Below are positions 29,441 through 37,726 of a stretch of 64,000 nt of DNA, piece by piece. The stretch covers positions 930,001 through 994,000 of the forward strand of contig CP144172.1 of the NCBI GenBank assembly GCA_039636865.1, given 5' to 3'. The position numbers were made by a program, and so were the translations under genes. The notes below the pieces were generated by a model, which did no database searches, was not told the origin of the DNA, and worked only from the letters and a program-made list of their open reading frames with translations. Each line of letters starts with the position of its first letter. Position 1 is the stretch's first letter. Source of the stretch: Dermatophilaceae bacterium Sec6.4. Its GTDB lineage: Bacteria > Actinomycetota > Actinomycetes > Actinomycetales > Dermatophilaceae.

Positions 29441-30148
29441 TCACGCGGAGTTGGCTGCCTCTTCGAGCGAGCGCTGCTCCTGGGAGCTGACAAAGCGGTA
29501 GCCGACATTGCGCACGGTGCCGATGAGTGCCTCGTTGTCGGTACCGAGTTTCGCGCGCAGCCGCCGCACGTGCACGTCGACCGTCCTGGTGCCCCCGAAA
29601 TAGTCGTAACCCCAGACCTCCTGGAGCAGTTGGGCCCTGGTGAAGACCCGGCCGGGGTGCTGCGCGAGGTATTTAAGGAGCTCGAATTCCTTGTAGGTCA
29701 GGTCAAGTGCGGTGCCTCGCAACCTCACGCTGTAGGCGTCCTCGTCGATGACCAGGCCGCCGGCCGAGATCTGGCTGTTCTCCGGTTCGGTTGCCGAGAC
29801 CGAGCGGGTCATCGCCAGGCGAATGCGGGCCTCGACCTCGGCGGGGCCCGCCGTGTGCAGCAGCACGTCGTCGACCTGCCATTCGTTGGTCAGCGTCGTC
29901 AGCCCGCCTTCGGTGAAGATCGCGATCAGCGGGGTCGACAGTCCGGCGGCCCGCAGCACCCGGGCCAACCCGCGGGCGTTGACCAGGTCCGAGCGTGCAT
30001 CCAGCAGCACAACGTCGCTTTCGGGGGGGTCGACCAGCGCGCGAGGCTCGGTCGGCAGAATGCGCACGCGGTGGCCCAACAGGCCCAGCGCCGGAAGAAC
30101 CTCGACACTGGCGCCGCGGGCGTCGGTGAGGAGGAGCAACCGTGCCAT
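29441..30148 (-). CDS. glnR: GlnR-type winged-helix response regulator
   Basis: A 235-residue OmpR-type regulator. The receiver-like domain is atypical ([14 protein letters not shown] replaces the usual phospho-acceptor context), as in orphan GlnR proteins, and no kinase gene is adjacent. The DNA-binding domain is intact: [39 protein letters not shown] and GYRFV. GlnR regulators control nitrogen assimilation genes. Being next to mshD repeats the mycobacterial glnR-mshD order, which supports GlnR over other paralogues. ATG 30148 (MARLLLLTD) was chosen over an upstream in-frame start at 30262. Confidence 0.85.
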   Translation of the reverse strand: MARLLLLTDARGASVEVLPALGLLGHRVRILPTEPRALVDPPESDVVLLDARSDLVNARGLARVLRAAGLSTPLIAIFTEGGLTTLTNEWQVDDVLLHTAGPAEVEARIRLAMTRSVSATEPENSQISAGGLVIDEDAYSVRLRGTALDLTYKEFELLKYLAQHPGRVFTRAQLLQEVWGYDYFGGTRTVDVHVRRLRAKLGTDNEALIGTVRNVGYRFVSSQEQRSLEEAANSA

Positions 30149-30295
30149 GCTGAACGAGAATACGGCGTATATCGATCGCGTGAGGTCGATGCTGGTCGCA
30201 GTGACCAGCGCCACGCCCGAGCGCGAAATGCGTGAAGACCCTGGCCGCTGTCTGCGGCCCATGTTGCAAGATCAGAGAAAGGCGTGCCGATATTC

Positions 30296-30535
30296 ATGTC
30301 GCAAGTGACTGTTCGCTACTGGGCGGGCGCCCAGGCTGCCGCCGGAATCGCCAGTGAAGAACTGGAGGCCCGCACCGTAGGTGAGCTGCTGGACGTCGCC
30401 ACAGCCCGTCACGCGGCCCTCGGTCCGGTCCTTGGGCTCTGCGCGATTGTTGCCGATGGCCGACGCCTGGACCTGCAGGATGACGTGCCGGCCGGTGCAA
30501 CTGTCGAGGTCCTTCCGCCCTTCGCCGGTGGCTGA
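30296..30535 (+). CDS. MoaD/ThiS-family sulfur-carrier-like protein
   Basis: A 79-residue ubiquitin-fold protein ending in the diglycine needed for thiocarboxylate formation (VLPPFAGG). It reads VTVRYWAGAQAAAG at its start and GATVEVLPPF at its end. It may carry sulfur for molybdopterin, thiamine or cysteine synthesis; no partner enzyme is adjacent. The start could be ATG 30296 or GTG 30284. It is divergent from glnR and followed by a membrane protein gene after 30 bases. Confidence 0.85.
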   Translation: MSQVTVRYWAGAQAAAGIASEELEARTVGELLDVATARHAALGPVLGLCAIVADGRRLDLQDDVPAGATVEVLPPFAGG

Positions 30536-30565
30536 GCTGCGCCGGTGGATGGCAGGATTCAGCGG

Positions 30566-31393
30566 ATGAACCAGCAAACCGACCAGCGTACGCAGGACGG
30601 CGGGGGCCCCGGGTCGGAAGCGGTGAGCATGCCCACTTCGTCCTCATCGTGGTCGATCGCGGCAGCTGCGGTGCTGAGTGCTGCGGTCCTCGCGGTGTCG
30701 GTGTACGCCGGGTCGGTGGTGCTCGCGGGAGCATTTCTGCTGGTCAGTGCCCTCTTGGTGGTTGGCTGGCCGGTCCTGTTCGGTCTGCAGCGGGAGCGCT
30801 CCAGTATTCTCGTCCTGGGCATCGGGGCAGTTGCCCTGGCTGTCGTTGTCGGACGTTCCGGCAGCGCGGACGGCATCAGGTGGGTGACGGCGGCTCTCGC
30901 GATATCGCTGGCCCTGGTCTTCCTGCAGTCGCTGGTCAGCCGAGGCGGTCGCGAGAACGTTGTCGTGGCGCTCGCCGGTATGACGATGGGCCTGGGGGTA
31001 CTGGCCAGTGGGGCGTTCGTTGCGGACGCCGCCTTGCGACCGGGGGGTCGGGAAGCGGTGGTCGCCGCGCTGTCAGCAGCAGCTGCGGGTGCCGTCATCG
31101 ACGCCCTGCTCCTGCGTCGCCCGACACTGCGCGAGTGGGGTCTGCCGCTGTCCCTCGTGATCGGTATCGCTGCCGGCGTGCTGACAGCGCGCGTTGCCGA
31201 CGTGGCATGGAACGCACCACTGGTTGCCGGGTTGCTCGGCGCGGGTGTTGCCCACAGTCTGTGGACGATCCTGCGCGGCCTACCCGATCAGGCCGGCTCG
31301 GTGCGCGCTTCCCTCTCGATGGGAGCAGCCGGCGTGCTTTTCGCGGGTGTTCTACCGACCGCAGCGGTCTGGTTGTTCGAACACCTCAACTGA
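30566..31393 (+). CDS. Polytopic membrane protein of unknown function
   Basis: A 275-residue protein with a polar N-terminus of ~30 residues followed by about eight hydrophobic segments (for example ALVFLQSLV, AAAAGAVIDALLL and PLSLVIGIAAGV). No transporter or enzyme motif was recognised. ATG 30566 was chosen; an upstream in-frame start at 30545 exists. It probably forms an operon with the MoaD/ThiS-like gene. It converges with the nitrobindin-like gene, 7 bases apart. Confidence 0.75.
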   Translation: MNQQTDQRTQDGGGPGSEAVSMPTSSSSWSIAAAAVLSAAVLAVSVYAGSVVLAGAFLLVSALLVVGWPVLFGLQRERSSILVLGIGAVALAVVVGRSGSADGIRWVTAALAISLALVFLQSLVSRGGRENVVVALAGMTMGLGVLASGAFVADAALRPGGREAVVAALSAAAAGAVIDALLLRRPTLREWGLPLSLVIGIAAGVLTARVADVAWNAPLVAGLLGAGVAHSLWTILRGLPDQAGSVRASLSMGAAGVLFAGVLPTAAVWLFEHLN

Positions 31394-31400
31394 GCGTTTC

Positions 31401-31907
31401 TCAGCTGACGCGTTTGCACTCCGCCGACGCGTAACTCTGCAGTGGCTGACCGAACGCGGCCATGTCCATGGCCCACATCAGATTTGAATTGACATATCCG
31501 TAGAGGCGGGTTGCGGCCGAGTACTCGGTCGCCGTCGGGCTGCGCAGCACCCCATCGGTGCGGAGCTCGATCTTGGCCGGTGTGGTGTTGCCGTAGTACA
31601 TCTCGATGATCCCCGTGGGGTGGGCGAGTACGAACTCCACCTCGCCGTCCGGCAGCGGGCGCCAGTAGCCGACTTCGCTGGTCAGCGGTTCGACCTGGTT
31701 CCCGGCCTCGTCCAGCAGCCACGTCGTGCTGCGCCATTCCAGGAACGGTCGATCGTCGTGGCTGCAGATGATCTCCTGACCGAAGTTCACCGACGCGATA
31801 CCGGGATCACCGGGGTACCCCAACACCCCTGCGCCTTCCCACCGACCGATCAACCAGGCCAGGGGGGCCAGTTCGCGGGGCATGTCCGTGTCGAGTTCGA
31901 AAGGCAT
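31401..31907 (-). CDS. Nitrobindin-like heme-binding protein (FABP family, DUF1794)
   Basis: A 168-residue beta-barrel protein. It begins with the family pattern LAPLAWLIGRWEGAGV and has FGQEIICSHDDRPFLEW, then TEVG-like and GIIEMYYG strands. Relatives bind ferric heme and react with NO or peroxynitrite. The start at ATG 31907 gives the family's usual N-terminus. It overlaps nothing; the LCP gene upstream on the same strand ends 19 bases before its start, so they may be co-transcribed. Confidence 0.88.
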   Translation of the reverse strand: MPFELDTDMPRELAPLAWLIGRWEGAGVLGYPGDPGIASVNFGQEIICSHDDRPFLEWRSTTWLLDEAGNQVEPLTSEVGYWRPLPDGEVEFVLAHPTGIIEMYYGNTTPAKIELRTDGVLRSPTATEYSAATRLYGYVNSNLMWAMDMAAFGQPLQSYASAECKRVS

Positions 31908-31926
31908 ACGCCAGATCGTACGGCGG

Positions 31927-33015
31927 TCAGCCGACAGTGTTGCGGGCCAATCCGGCCCCGAGGACAGAGTCGGTGCGCAGGTGCGTGCCGATCTGCCGGA
32001 GTTTCGCGAGGTCGACGATATCGACGTCGCCGACCGCATTGGTGGTGAAACCCTTGATGGGAGCGCTGTAGTAGGTCACGTCGCTCTTGTTGATATTCCG
32101 CATACTGACCGCGAGTTTGAGCAGATCGGTGGTCGACATATCGACGAGAAGGTACGGAGCGATGGCCGAAATCATGTCGAGGGCACGTTTGGGGTTCTGC
32201 AGCGTGCCCCGACTAAGTGCCTTGACGACCATTGCATCTATCCACTGCTGCTGATCGACCCCACGGTCCAGGTCACCGCGCGGGAGCTGGTGGCGTTCCT
32301 GGGAGAACCCGAGGGCCTGGGCCCCGTTCATATGGTGGTAGCCCTTGGTCCACGACCCGTAGCCCTTCTCGTTGAAGGCGATCGGCACGTAGATCTCGAC
32401 CCCGCCCATCGCATCGGTGAGTTTTGTGAAGCCGTCGAAGCCGATCTGCGCGACGTGGTCGATGTGCAGGTTGAGCAGGTTCTGCACGGTGGTGACCAGC
32501 AGCTTGGAGCCGCCGAAGGAATAGGCGGCGTTGATCTTGTTCATCCCGTGGCCCGGAATAGCGACATACATGTCACGAGGGAAGTGGATGACCTGAATCG
32601 TGCGTTGGCCTTTACTGATGTGCATCAGCTGAATGACATCGGAGCGGCCGTTATCGCGCAGATTGGTACCGCGGGAGTCCGATGCGAGCAGCAGGATGTT
32701 CTGCGCGTCACCGGCGGCAAGGTCTTTGGCGGGTCCGGTATCCGGAAGCAGCGCTTGAGAGTGCTGGACCTTGCCGAGCTCGTGGTTGACGTAGAGCGCC
32801 AGCCCGCCGACGGCGAGCGCCACGATGACAAACATCGACAGCAGCGTCAGGCAGCCGACCTTGAAGCAACCCGGTCGCTTCTTCGCCACCGCGGCGTCGT
32901 GGCGGGTACCGGGCTGCCCGGAGTCAGCGGAGTCGGCCCTGTCGTCGCCCGTCGCGGGCACATCGGCCTGCCCGTCGGGCGATGTCGGATCCGACGGCCC
33001 GTTCTCCTGCGTCAT
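31927..33015 (-). CDS. LytR-CpsA-Psr (LCP) family wall-polymer transferase
   Basis: A 362-residue membrane protein. A polar cytoplasmic segment of ~50 residues is followed by one membrane helix (FVIVALAVGGLALYV) and an extracellular LCP domain. LCP residues are visible: the Asp/Arg of LASDSRGTNL, Arg in NGRSDVI, FPRDMYVAIPG and KINAAYSFGG. The family attaches teichoic-type polymers, arabinogalactan or capsule to peptidoglycan. ATG 33015 was chosen; a longer in-frame start at 33153 would add an unrelated basic segment. Confidence 0.92.
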   Translation of the reverse strand: MTQENGPSDPTSPDGQADVPATGDDRADSADSGQPGTRHDAAVAKKRPGCFKVGCLTLLSMFVIVALAVGGLALYVNHELGKVQHSQALLPDTGPAKDLAAGDAQNILLLASDSRGTNLRDNGRSDVIQLMHISKGQRTIQVIHFPRDMYVAIPGHGMNKINAAYSFGGSKLLVTTVQNLLNLHIDHVAQIGFDGFTKLTDAMGGVEIYVPIAFNEKGYGSWTKGYHHMNGAQALGFSQERHQLPRGDLDRGVDQQQWIDAMVVKALSRGTLQNPKRALDMISAIAPYLLVDMSTTDLLKLAVSMRNINKSDVTYYSAPIKGFTTNAVGDVDIVDLAKLRQIGTHLRTDSVLGAGLARNTVG

Positions 33016-33119
33016 GGCGGTCAGTGTAGGTGGGCCCGCAGTGAGCACAGGCTGACAGGCCGCCACCGCGAGGACCGCGAAATTCCGCGGTCCGCGCGCT
33101 CCGGCGTACTGTCGAACAG

Positions 33120-34163
33120 GTGAGTACGACATGGGCGAACCCCGCAATGGCACGCTCCGGCGCGGTCGAGGGACACGGTGTGGACGCGGGTGTGTCTGCG
33201 CACTACGGCGATCCGATGACCGAACAGCGGCTGCTGGTCAGCGGAGCAGGGCTGGTGGACCTGTCGCACCGCGGGCTGGTTCGGATCAGTGGGGCCGACC
33301 GCCTCACCTGGTTGCACTCGATGACCACTCAATGGCTCAAAGACCTGGCGCCACACGTAGCGACCGAGACCCTCGTCCTGGACCCGCACGGGCGCGTCGA
33401 GCACGCGCTGCATGTCGTTGACGACGGTTCGGCGGTGTGGCTGGGCGTCGAACCTGGTACGGCCCCGGCGCTCACCCAGTGGCTGACGTCGATGCAGTTC
33501 ATGCTTCGGGTACAGGTCGAGGACGTCAGCGCCGACTACGCGCAGTACGGGGAAATATCGGACGTGCCGGGCAGCGCGGAGCAGTTTGCGGCAGACGGCA
33601 CGTTGGTCTGGGTCGATCCGTGGCCGACGATGGGCCCGGACACCGCCTCCTACTCCGGTGCTGCTCCCCATCCGGCCCAGGGTCGTCGTTGGCGAGAGCT
33701 GATCGTGCCGCGCGAGCGTGCCAGCGAGGTCATCGCCGACCGGCCGTTGGCAGGCATGTGGGCGGCGGAGGCGCTACGGGTGGCGGACTGGCGCCCGCGA
33801 CTGCTGGCCGACACCGACCACCGGGCCATCCCGCATGAGCTGGACTGGTTGCGCACTTCCCTGCACCTGCACAAGGGGTGCTATCGCGGACAGGAGACCG
33901 TGGCGCGGGTACACAACCTGGGTCGCCCCCCACGGCGCCTGGTCTTCCTGCACCTGGACGGTTCGGGGCATGTGCTGCCCGAGGCGGGGGACGCGTTGAA
34001 CGTGCCGGGAACCGAGCGGCCGGTCGGGCACCTGACCACAGTCGTCCGTCATCACGAGGACGGCCCGATCGCGCTGGCGCTGATCAAGCGCAACACCCCG
34101 GTCGATGTCGAGTTGGTGTCGGGGGAGTGCGCAGCGGCGCAGACGGTGATCGTCACCCCGTAG
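33120..34163 (+). CDS. ygfZ: Folate-binding protein YgfZ
   Basis: A 347-residue member of the GcvT/YgfZ fold. The signature KGCYRGQETVAR near residues 255-266 includes the conserved Cys. Tetrahydrofolate-dependent YgfZ helps assemble or repair iron-sulfur enzymes. Other features are RISGADRLTWLHSMTT and ELDWLRTSLHLHKG. The GTG start at 33120 lacks a strong ribosome site; GTG 33180 is an alternative, so the first ~20 residues are uncertain. It is divergent from the LCP gene. Confidence 0.92.
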   Translation: MSTTWANPAMARSGAVEGHGVDAGVSAHYGDPMTEQRLLVSGAGLVDLSHRGLVRISGADRLTWLHSMTTQWLKDLAPHVATETLVLDPHGRVEHALHVVDDGSAVWLGVEPGTAPALTQWLTSMQFMLRVQVEDVSADYAQYGEISDVPGSAEQFAADGTLVWVDPWPTMGPDTASYSGAAPHPAQGRRWRELIVPRERASEVIADRPLAGMWAAEALRVADWRPRLLADTDHRAIPHELDWLRTSLHLHKGCYRGQETVARVHNLGRPPRRLVFLHLDGSGHVLPEAGDALNVPGTERPVGHLTTVVRHHEDGPIALALIKRNTPVDVELVSGECAAAQTVIVTP

Positions 34164-34173
34164 GAGTGGGTAC

Positions 34174-34214
34174 GCGTGAGTAATTCCCTTTGCTACTTGT
34201 GAGTAGGATCACGC
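34174..34214. promoter_or_regulatory. Repeat cluster upstream of the XRE regulator (possible operator)
   Basis: GCGTGA (34174-34179) and TCACGC (34209-34214) form an inverted repeat. Two GTGAGTA direct repeats (starting at 34176 and 34199) lie inside. Further downstream GCTTGC occurs twice and GCAAGC once, before the ATG at 34261. Such symmetry fits autoregulation by the HTH protein, but no consensus is known to me. Confidence 0.3.
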
Positions 34215-34260
34215 TTGCTCCAGCTTGCATTCCGCTAACCACAGCAAGCATAATGGAGAC

Positions 34261-34629
34261 ATGAAACCGAGCCCTGTCACTGATCTGGGCGGGTTCCTGA
34301 AGGAACAACGGCAACAGGCGCAGCTGTCCCTGCGGCAGCTCGCCGAGCGGTCCGGGATCAGTAATCCGTATCTGTCGCAGATCGAACGCGGCCTGAAGAA
34401 GCCCAGCGGTGAGATCCTGCAGTCCCTCGCCAAGGGCCTGCGCATCTCCGCCGAGCAGTTGTACGTCCACGCGGGACTGCTGGATGCAGATCCGTCCGGG
34501 GGCGAACGCAGCGCACTGGACGTCCGAAGCGCGATCAGGACCGATCCGCTGCTGACCGACCGGCAGCGCTCAGTGCTGCTGGACCTCTACGCCTCGTTCG
34601 TCGACGACGAACCCCAGGCATCGCGCTGA
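34261..34629 (+). CDS. XRE-family helix-turn-helix regulator upstream of HbhA-like gene
   Basis: A 122-residue DNA-binding protein. The HTH is at residues ~18-70: LSLRQLAERSGISNPYLSQIERGLKKPS. A C-terminal helix region ends at DDEPQASR. ATG 34261 has GGAGAC immediately upstream. In mycobacteria a similar small XRE regulator lies directly before hbhA, and the same order is seen here with a 65-base gap, suggesting it controls the next gene. Confidence 0.9.
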   Translation: MKPSPVTDLGGFLKEQRQQAQLSLRQLAERSGISNPYLSQIERGLKKPSGEILQSLAKGLRISAEQLYVHAGLLDADPSGGERSALDVRSAIRTDPLLTDRQRSVLLDLYASFVDDEPQASR

Positions 34630-34694
34630 TCTCCAGAAAATTTTGCACACCTTGTAGAGCGTTTCCAAGAGCTCCGAACAGAAAGGCACGAATC

Positions 34695-35780
34695 ATGGCT
34701 GGCAAGTCATCGAAGAAGACCGAGAACAACACCCCCCTCTACGCACTTGTCGGTGCCGCAGATGCTGCGGTGGCCAATGTGCTCGAGCTGCTGGACCAGG
34801 CCGGCGAGCGCGCCGAGTCACTACGTAACGAGGCTGCCCCCAAGGCCGTGCAGGCCCGACTGGCCGAGACCCAGTCCCGGTTGACCGCCGCCGTCAACGA
34901 CCTCGTCGCCCAGATCGAGGCGCTGCCGCAGACGGCAACCACCACCTACAGCCAGGTGCAGAACGACCTGGAGAGTTCCTACAACGAGCTGGTCTCCCGT
35001 GGTCAGCAGGTCGTGGAAGACCTGCGGAACCAGCCGGCCAGCAAGAAGCTGCAGGCTCAGGCGGACACCCTCACCGGCCGCGCTCGTAAGCAGGCCGACG
35101 ATGTCCGCAAGCAGGCCGACGGCGTCCGCAAGCAGGCTGACGACGTCCGTAAGCAGGCGCGTAAGACGGCCGAGGACACCACCTCTAACGCGAAGTCCGC
35201 GGTATTCGCCGGTCGCAAGGAAGTTGCCCGTGCCGCTTCTGAGGCCGCATCCAGGGTGGCCAGGGGGAGCTCGCGTCTGAGCCGGGCCGCCGAGCGTGAC
35301 GAGCGCAGCGCTGCCGCCAAGGAAGGCAACGCCAAGCCGACCGCAAAGAAGCCTGGTCCCAAAAAGGCTGCGACGAAGTCGACCGCCACGAAATCGACGA
35401 CTGTCAAGAAAGCGACTCCGACCAAGAGCGCTGCTGCCAGGTCGACACCGACCAAGGTGACTGCCACGAAGTCGACGACTGTCAAGAAGGCGACTCCGAC
35501 CAAGAGCGCCGCCACCAAGGTGACCGCGACCAAGGCGACTGCCACCAAGGCGACGACTGCCAAGAAGGCGACACCGACCAAGAGCGCCACCGTCAAGGCG
35601 ACGGCCACCAAGGCGACCGCCACCAAGGCGACGGTTAGCCCCGCCACGGCCGCCGCTCCCGCTGCGAAGACTGCGGCGCCGGCCAGCACCTCGGCCGCCA
35701 GCACCCCGGCCGCCAGTACCTCGTCTAACGCCACCCCGGCCGGCACCAGCCCTGCCCCGACCACCGGCAGCAACGCCTGA
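34695..35780 (+). CDS. HbhA-like protein: coiled coil with Lys/Ala/Thr-rich repeat tail
   Basis: A 361-residue protein. Residues ~10-195 are charged and helical, with likely coiled coils (LEDL-type heptads and RKQADDVRKQADGVRKQ repeats), resembling the N-terminal region of heparin-binding hemagglutinin. Residues ~210-320 are a Lys/Ala/Thr/Pro-rich repeat (units like TKATATKA and KKATPTKS), as in the HbhA C-terminal domain that binds sulfated glycans and, in other proteins, DNA. It ends in an Ala/Ser/Thr/Pro tail. No signal peptide or membrane segment is visible. GAAAGG eight bases before the ATG supports the start. A strong terminator follows. Confidence 0.82.
   Translation: MAGKSSKKTENNTPLYALVGAADAAVANVLELLDQAGERAESLRNEAAPKAVQARLAETQSRLTAAVNDLVAQIEALPQTATTTYSQVQNDLESSYNELVSRGQQVVEDLRNQPASKKLQAQADTLTGRARKQADDVRKQADGVRKQADDVRKQARKTAEDTTSNAKSAVFAGRKEVARAASEAASRVARGSSRLSRAAERDERSAAAKEGNAKPTAKKPGPKKAATKSTATKSTTVKKATPTKSAAARSTPTKVTATKSTTVKKATPTKSAATKVTATKATATKATTAKKATPTKSATVKATATKATATKATVSPATAAAPAAKTAAPASTSAASTPAASTSSNATPAGTSPAPTTGSNA
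35385..35640 (+). repeat. In-frame degenerate tandem repeats in the HbhA-like gene
   Basis: Repeats of roughly 12-18 bases built from acc/aag/gcg/act codons (such as gccaccaaggcgac) code for Thr-Lys-Ala units. They are coding and in frame, with copy number likely to vary among strains. Confidence 0.7.
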
Positions 35781-35844
35781 TCGATCCAGGATCGTCGATA
35801 GTGCGCCGCACCTGACGGCGGCTGATTCACGCAACCAGATCGGA

Positions 35845-35880
35845 CTCCCCGCCGCACCCGTTGAACGGTGCGGCGGGGAG
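35845..35880 (+). terminator. Strong intrinsic terminator after the HbhA-like gene
   Basis: A perfect 14-base stem: 35845-35858 (ctccccgccgcacc) pairs with 35867-35880, with an 8-base loop. It is followed by ttctgttct, a T-rich run, on the plus strand. It lies 65 bases after the stop. Confidence 0.85.
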
Positions 35881-35957
35881 TTCTGTTCTCCGGGCTCCGG
35901 CCCCGTAGCGACAGATGTCGCGGAAGGCGATTGGACGCGCCGCCTATCGTGGCTCGG

Positions 35958-36923
35958 GTGAGTTCGGTCCAAGCCTTGTCCGGTGCGCCCGTGGTGGCGC
36001 ACGTCCTACGAAACGGATTCGTCGAATCGGTGCATCACGGGTGTGCAGTGATCACCGGCGCCGATTCTGGCGTCGTCCGTCAATGGGGGGATGCGTCCGC
36101 ACCGTGTCTGCCGCGCTCATCGAACAAGCCGATGCAGGCCGTTGCGATGGTGCGCGCGGGTCTGAAGCTCAACGCTCCGCTGCTCGCGCTCGCCTCGGCA
36201 AGCCACTCCGGTGAGCCTTTCCACCTGGACGGGGTGCGGCAGATCCTCACCACGCACGGTTTCACCGAGGACGACCTGCAGAACACACCGGACCTTCCCT
36301 ACGATGCACAGGCTCGCGACGCCTGGCTCGCAGCGGGGAACGGGCCCACGTCCCTGGCGCAGAACTGCTCAGGCAAACATGCCGGAATGCTTGCCGCCTG
36401 TCGTTCGGCGGACTGGGATCCATTGACCTACCTGCACGTGGACCACCCGTTGCAGCGTGAGATGGCGGCCACCATCGGCGACCTGGCCGGCGAGCCGATC
36501 GCCGCGACCGCCGTCGATGGTTGCGGCGCGCCCGTCATGGCGATCTCGCTCGCTGGTCTCGCACGGGCGTTCGGCCGCATCGCCGCTGCGGCCGACTCCA
36601 CCCAGGAGGGTCAGGTGGCACACGCGATTCGGGCCTACCCCGAGTACCTCGGAGGTACCCGCCGCGATGTCACCGCCCTGATCCGGGGCCTGCCGGGAGC
36701 AGTTGCCAAAGACGGCGCCGAGGCGGTGTACGCCGTCGGGTTGCCCGACGGCCGTGGGTTTGCTGTGAAAATCGCCGACGGTGGCGGGCGGGCCCGGCAG
36801 GTCGTGATGGCGGCATTGCTGCGTTGCGAAGGTATCGAGGCGGCCGTGCTGGACGAAGTGGGGACGGTGCCGGTTCTCGGCCACGGTGAACCCGTCGGTG
36901 CGGTGCAGGCGATCGGCTTCTGA
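35958..36923 (+). CDS. L-asparaginase (type II / Rhizobium-type, AnsA-like)
   Basis: A ~321-residue asparaginase-like protein. Pattern: GAPVVAHVLRNGFVESVHHG at its start, WGDASAPCLPRSSNKPMQA with the nucleophile Ser region, ALASASHSGEP, LAQNCSGKHAGMLA and VDGCGAPVMA, as in the Rhizobium etli-type asparaginase family. It hydrolyses L-asparagine to aspartate and ammonia. The start could be GTG 35958 or GTG 35949; both have weak ribosome sites. Confidence 0.88.
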   Translation: MSSVQALSGAPVVAHVLRNGFVESVHHGCAVITGADSGVVRQWGDASAPCLPRSSNKPMQAVAMVRAGLKLNAPLLALASASHSGEPFHLDGVRQILTTHGFTEDDLQNTPDLPYDAQARDAWLAAGNGPTSLAQNCSGKHAGMLAACRSADWDPLTYLHVDHPLQREMAATIGDLAGEPIAATAVDGCGAPVMAISLAGLARAFGRIAAAADSTQEGQVAHAIRAYPEYLGGTRRDVTALIRGLPGAVAKDGAEAVYAVGLPDGRGFAVKIADGGGRARQVVMAALLRCEGIEAAVLDEVGTVPVLGHGEPVGAVQAIGF

Positions 36924-36930
36924 GCCGGTC

Positions 36931-37360
36931 GTGCGCGCTGTGCTCCAGCGTGTCACGTACGCCCGGGCGGACGTTGTGGGCCGGTGAGTCGGGCGCATCG
37001 TAAGTCGGGGATCTTTGCGCTCATCGTTGTGACACAACAGGATTCATAGATCCAGGCGGACCTTCTCGCCGCGCAGATTGCCCACCTTCGCCTCACGGTG
37101 GGTGAGAAGTCAGTGTCAGACCCGGGCGCCCCGGTACTGGTCGTATCCCAATTCACGTTGTCCGGCGACGCCCGGCGGGGGCGCGGACCGTCGTGGTCCG
37201 TAAGGGCTCGTAGCCGCCCGGCCACCCATGCCGAACCGTTGATCCACGCGTCGACGACAACCTGCGGGGGATGGGGCTGGCGGTGGCCACCGGACGCTTC
37301 GGCACGTCCCTGCAGATCGCGATGACGGCCGACGGTCCAAGCGCCATGCTGGTTGATTGA
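36931..37360 (+). pseudogene. dtd: Decayed D-aminoacyl-tRNA deacylase gene (dtd)
   Basis: The stretch keeps clear Dtd fragments in order but in different frames. The N-terminus VRAVLQRVTYARADVVGR meets a stop at 36985. After a shift, GIFALIVVTQQDS is followed by a TAG at 37047, then IAHLRL and APVLVVSQFTLSGDARRGR, with the active-site SQFTL motif. After another shift LRGMGLAVATGRFGTSL ends at ADGPSAMLVD and the stop at 37358. At least two frameshifts and two stops are needed to explain it, so it cannot make Dtd. Dtd removes D-amino acids from tRNA. Confidence 0.92.
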
Positions 37361-37382
37361 TAGGCCCCGGTAGACTTTTGTC

Positions 37383-37718
37383 ATGAACCCGTTCAATGGT
37401 CTCTTCGTCATCCAGTACTGGGTCGCGCTGGCCCTGGGACTGGCCATGTTGGGCGTCGAGGTCGTCGCATTCGTGGACTGTCTGCGCCACCGCGACAATG
37501 CATATACGGCTGCGGGCAAGCTGACCAAGAACAAATGGATGCTGATCACGGGGATCGCGCTGGTTGTCGGCTTCCTCACGGTCCGCAACCCCATCGGGTT
37601 CATGGGGGTCATCGCGATCGTCGCGTCGTCCGTCTACCTCGTCGATGTGAAGCCGGCGCTACGCCAGGTGCTCACCCGCTCGCAGACCCGTAGTGACGGC
37701 CCCTACGGCCCCTGGTAG
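37383..37718 (+). CDS. DUF2516 family membrane protein
   Basis: A 111-residue protein with about three membrane segments. It ends in YLVDVKPALRQVL ... DGPYGPW, the ending typical of the actinobacterial DUF2516 family. Function is unknown. The gene starts 23 bases after the decayed dtd gene and precedes manA by 9 bases, so it may share manA's transcript. Confidence 0.88.
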   Translation: MNPFNGLFVIQYWVALALGLAMLGVEVVAFVDCLRHRDNAYTAAGKLTKNKWMLITGIALVVGFLTVRNPIGFMGVIAIVASSVYLVDVKPALRQVLTRSQTRSDGPYGPW

Positions 37719-37726
37719 TCGCCCCG

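Noticed and set aside
29000..30235. A 411-codon open frame on the plus strand opposite mshD and glnR
   Set aside because: It has no recognisable domain and lies exactly opposite two well-supported genes. Long antisense frames are expected in high-GC DNA.
31882..33123. A 413-codon plus-strand frame opposite the LCP gene
   Set aside because: The LCP gene on the minus strand has a membrane helix and conserved Arg motifs. The plus-strand translation is a composition shadow.
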